Assembly (NCBI GenBank): GCA_902803185.1
Contig: CADCOV010000035.1
Coordinates: 1 to 6,078 of the forward strand
Origin: an uncultured Eubacteriales bacterium
GTDB taxonomy: Bacteria > Bacillota > Clostridia > Peptostreptococcales > Anaerovoracaceae
DNA length: 6,078 nucleotides
Direction: 5' to 3'
This document shows, one piece after another, positions 5,444 through 6,078 of this stretch. The notes under the pieces are model-generated. The model made no database searches and had not been told where the DNA came from. It saw nothing but the letters and a program-made list of their open reading frames with translations. The number at the start of each line of letters is the position of its first letter. The first letter of the stretch is position 1. The position numbers and the translations under genes are program-made.

Positions 5444-6078
5444 AGATCCCCGAGATCAAAACCAAAGAGGAACAAAAACCGAGCCGCCTGCTCGCCATCG
5501 CCCTGATCGTCGTGATCATGCTGTTCATCCTCAGCACGGCGATCCGGCTGGTCATCATCTGCAGGCCGTTCTACTACGCCCACATCAGCGCCCTGGCCCT
5601 GGACGAGCGGGCGGGGATCACGGTGGACGAGGCGAAGCAGGCCTACGGAGAGATGCTGGACTACTGCCTGGGCTACAACGGCGAGTTCCGCACCGGCGTC
5701 CTCCACTGGTCCGAGGCCGGCAAAGCCCACTTCGACGACTGCAAGTTCCTGTTCAGCCTGGACCACGGGATCATGCTGGCGACGGACGTCCTGCTCCTGG
5801 CCTACATCCTGGTCATGAAGCTGCTGCCGGTCCGGCCGGCGCACTTCCGGGGAAAGGGGCCTGCCTTCTGGGGCGGGGTCGCCCTCATGGCGGTGTTCGT
5901 GGCCATCGCGGCCTTCGCGGCCACAGGCTTCGACCGCTTCTTCGTGATCTTCCACTCCGTGCTGTTCCCGGGCAAGACCAACTGGATCTTCGACTGGGAC
6001 GACGACGCGATCATCCGGATCCTGCCGGAGGTCTACTTCCGCAACTGCGGCATCGCCATCGTGGCGCTCCTGATCGCA
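5440..6078 (+). CDS. lit: DUF1461/TIGR01906 integral membrane protein, probable lipoprotein intramolecular transacylase Lit, 3' end cut off by window edge
   Basis: 213 residues are visible and the frame is still open. Helices are predicted at about 16-41, 108-130, 143-165 and from 202 onward. The basic cytoplasmic loop VRPAHFRGKG (131-140) and basic N-terminus give an N-inside topology with two outside loops. Each loop carries a family signature: AHFDDCKFLF with His97, and FHSVLFPG with His172, followed by NWIF and an acidic run. Lit enzymes move an acyl chain from the diacylglyceryl group of a lipoprotein to the N-terminal cysteine, giving lyso-form lipoproteins. From memory, two outward-facing histidines are catalytic in the characterised enzyme, and His97 and His172 fit in position and spacing. 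Known members are a little over 200 residues long, so little should be missing. It is translationally coupled to the dehydrogenase upstream. The family call is strong; transacylase activity here is by homology, as the family may include other activities. Confidence 0.82.
   Translation, partial: MKIPEIKTKEEQKPSRLLAIALIVVIMLFILSTAIRLVIICRPFYYAHISALALDERAGITVDEAKQAYGEMLDYCLGYNGEFRTGVLHWSEAGKAHFDDCKFLFSLDHGIMLATDVLLLAYILVMKLLPVRPAHFRGKGPAFWGGVALMAVFVAIAAFAATGFDRFFVIFHSVLFPGKTNWIFDWDDDAIIRILPEVYFRNCGIAIVALLIA

Noticed and set aside
5332..5955. A 207-codon minus-strand open frame across the Lit-like gene
   Set aside because: Antisense shadow, very rich in D, E, H and Q. The plus-strand frame has family signatures and a coherent four-helix topology.

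Overview
This is chromosomal, protein-dense DNA of high G+C (by eye about 60% or more). Protein families, strong Shine-Dalgarno sites and promoter style point to a G+C-rich, Gram-positive anaerobe of the Firmicutes (Clostridia type). Species cannot be named. I see no mobile element, phage gene, CRISPR array, rRNA or tRNA.

Layout. (1) Positions 1-2450, minus strand: a probable two-gene cell-surface operon. A lipoprotein M1-family zinc metallopeptidase (882-2450) comes first. After a 42-base gap comes a membrane-anchored endonuclease/exonuclease/phosphatase (EEP) domain protein, cut by the left window edge. (2) Positions 2451-2614: a divergent intergenic region with an extended -10 promoter on each strand and a small inverted repeat between them. 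(3) Positions 2615-3610, plus strand: a single-gene unit for a beta-lactamase-fold serine hydrolase without a signal peptide, closed by a strong intrinsic terminator (3620-3653). (4) Positions 3654-3841: an A+T-richer spacer. (5) Positions 3842 to the right edge, plus strand: a COG2509-type FAD-dependent dehydrogenase whose stop overlaps (ATGA) the start of a four-helix membrane protein of the DUF1461/TIGR01906 family. I recognise the latter as lipoprotein intramolecular transacylase, Lit; it is cut by the right edge.

How the genes may relate. The left operon builds two proteins displayed outside the membrane: a lipid-anchored peptidase and an enzyme domain held by one N-terminal helix. Lit, at the right end, remodels the lipid on mature lipoproteins, so the M1 lipoprotein is a possible substrate; that link is inference. 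The serine hydrolase and the FAD enzyme look cytoplasmic and their substrates are unknown. Nothing here amounts to a clearly new multi-gene system. The best leads are the translationally coupled dehydrogenase-Lit pair and the surface EEP/M1 operon.
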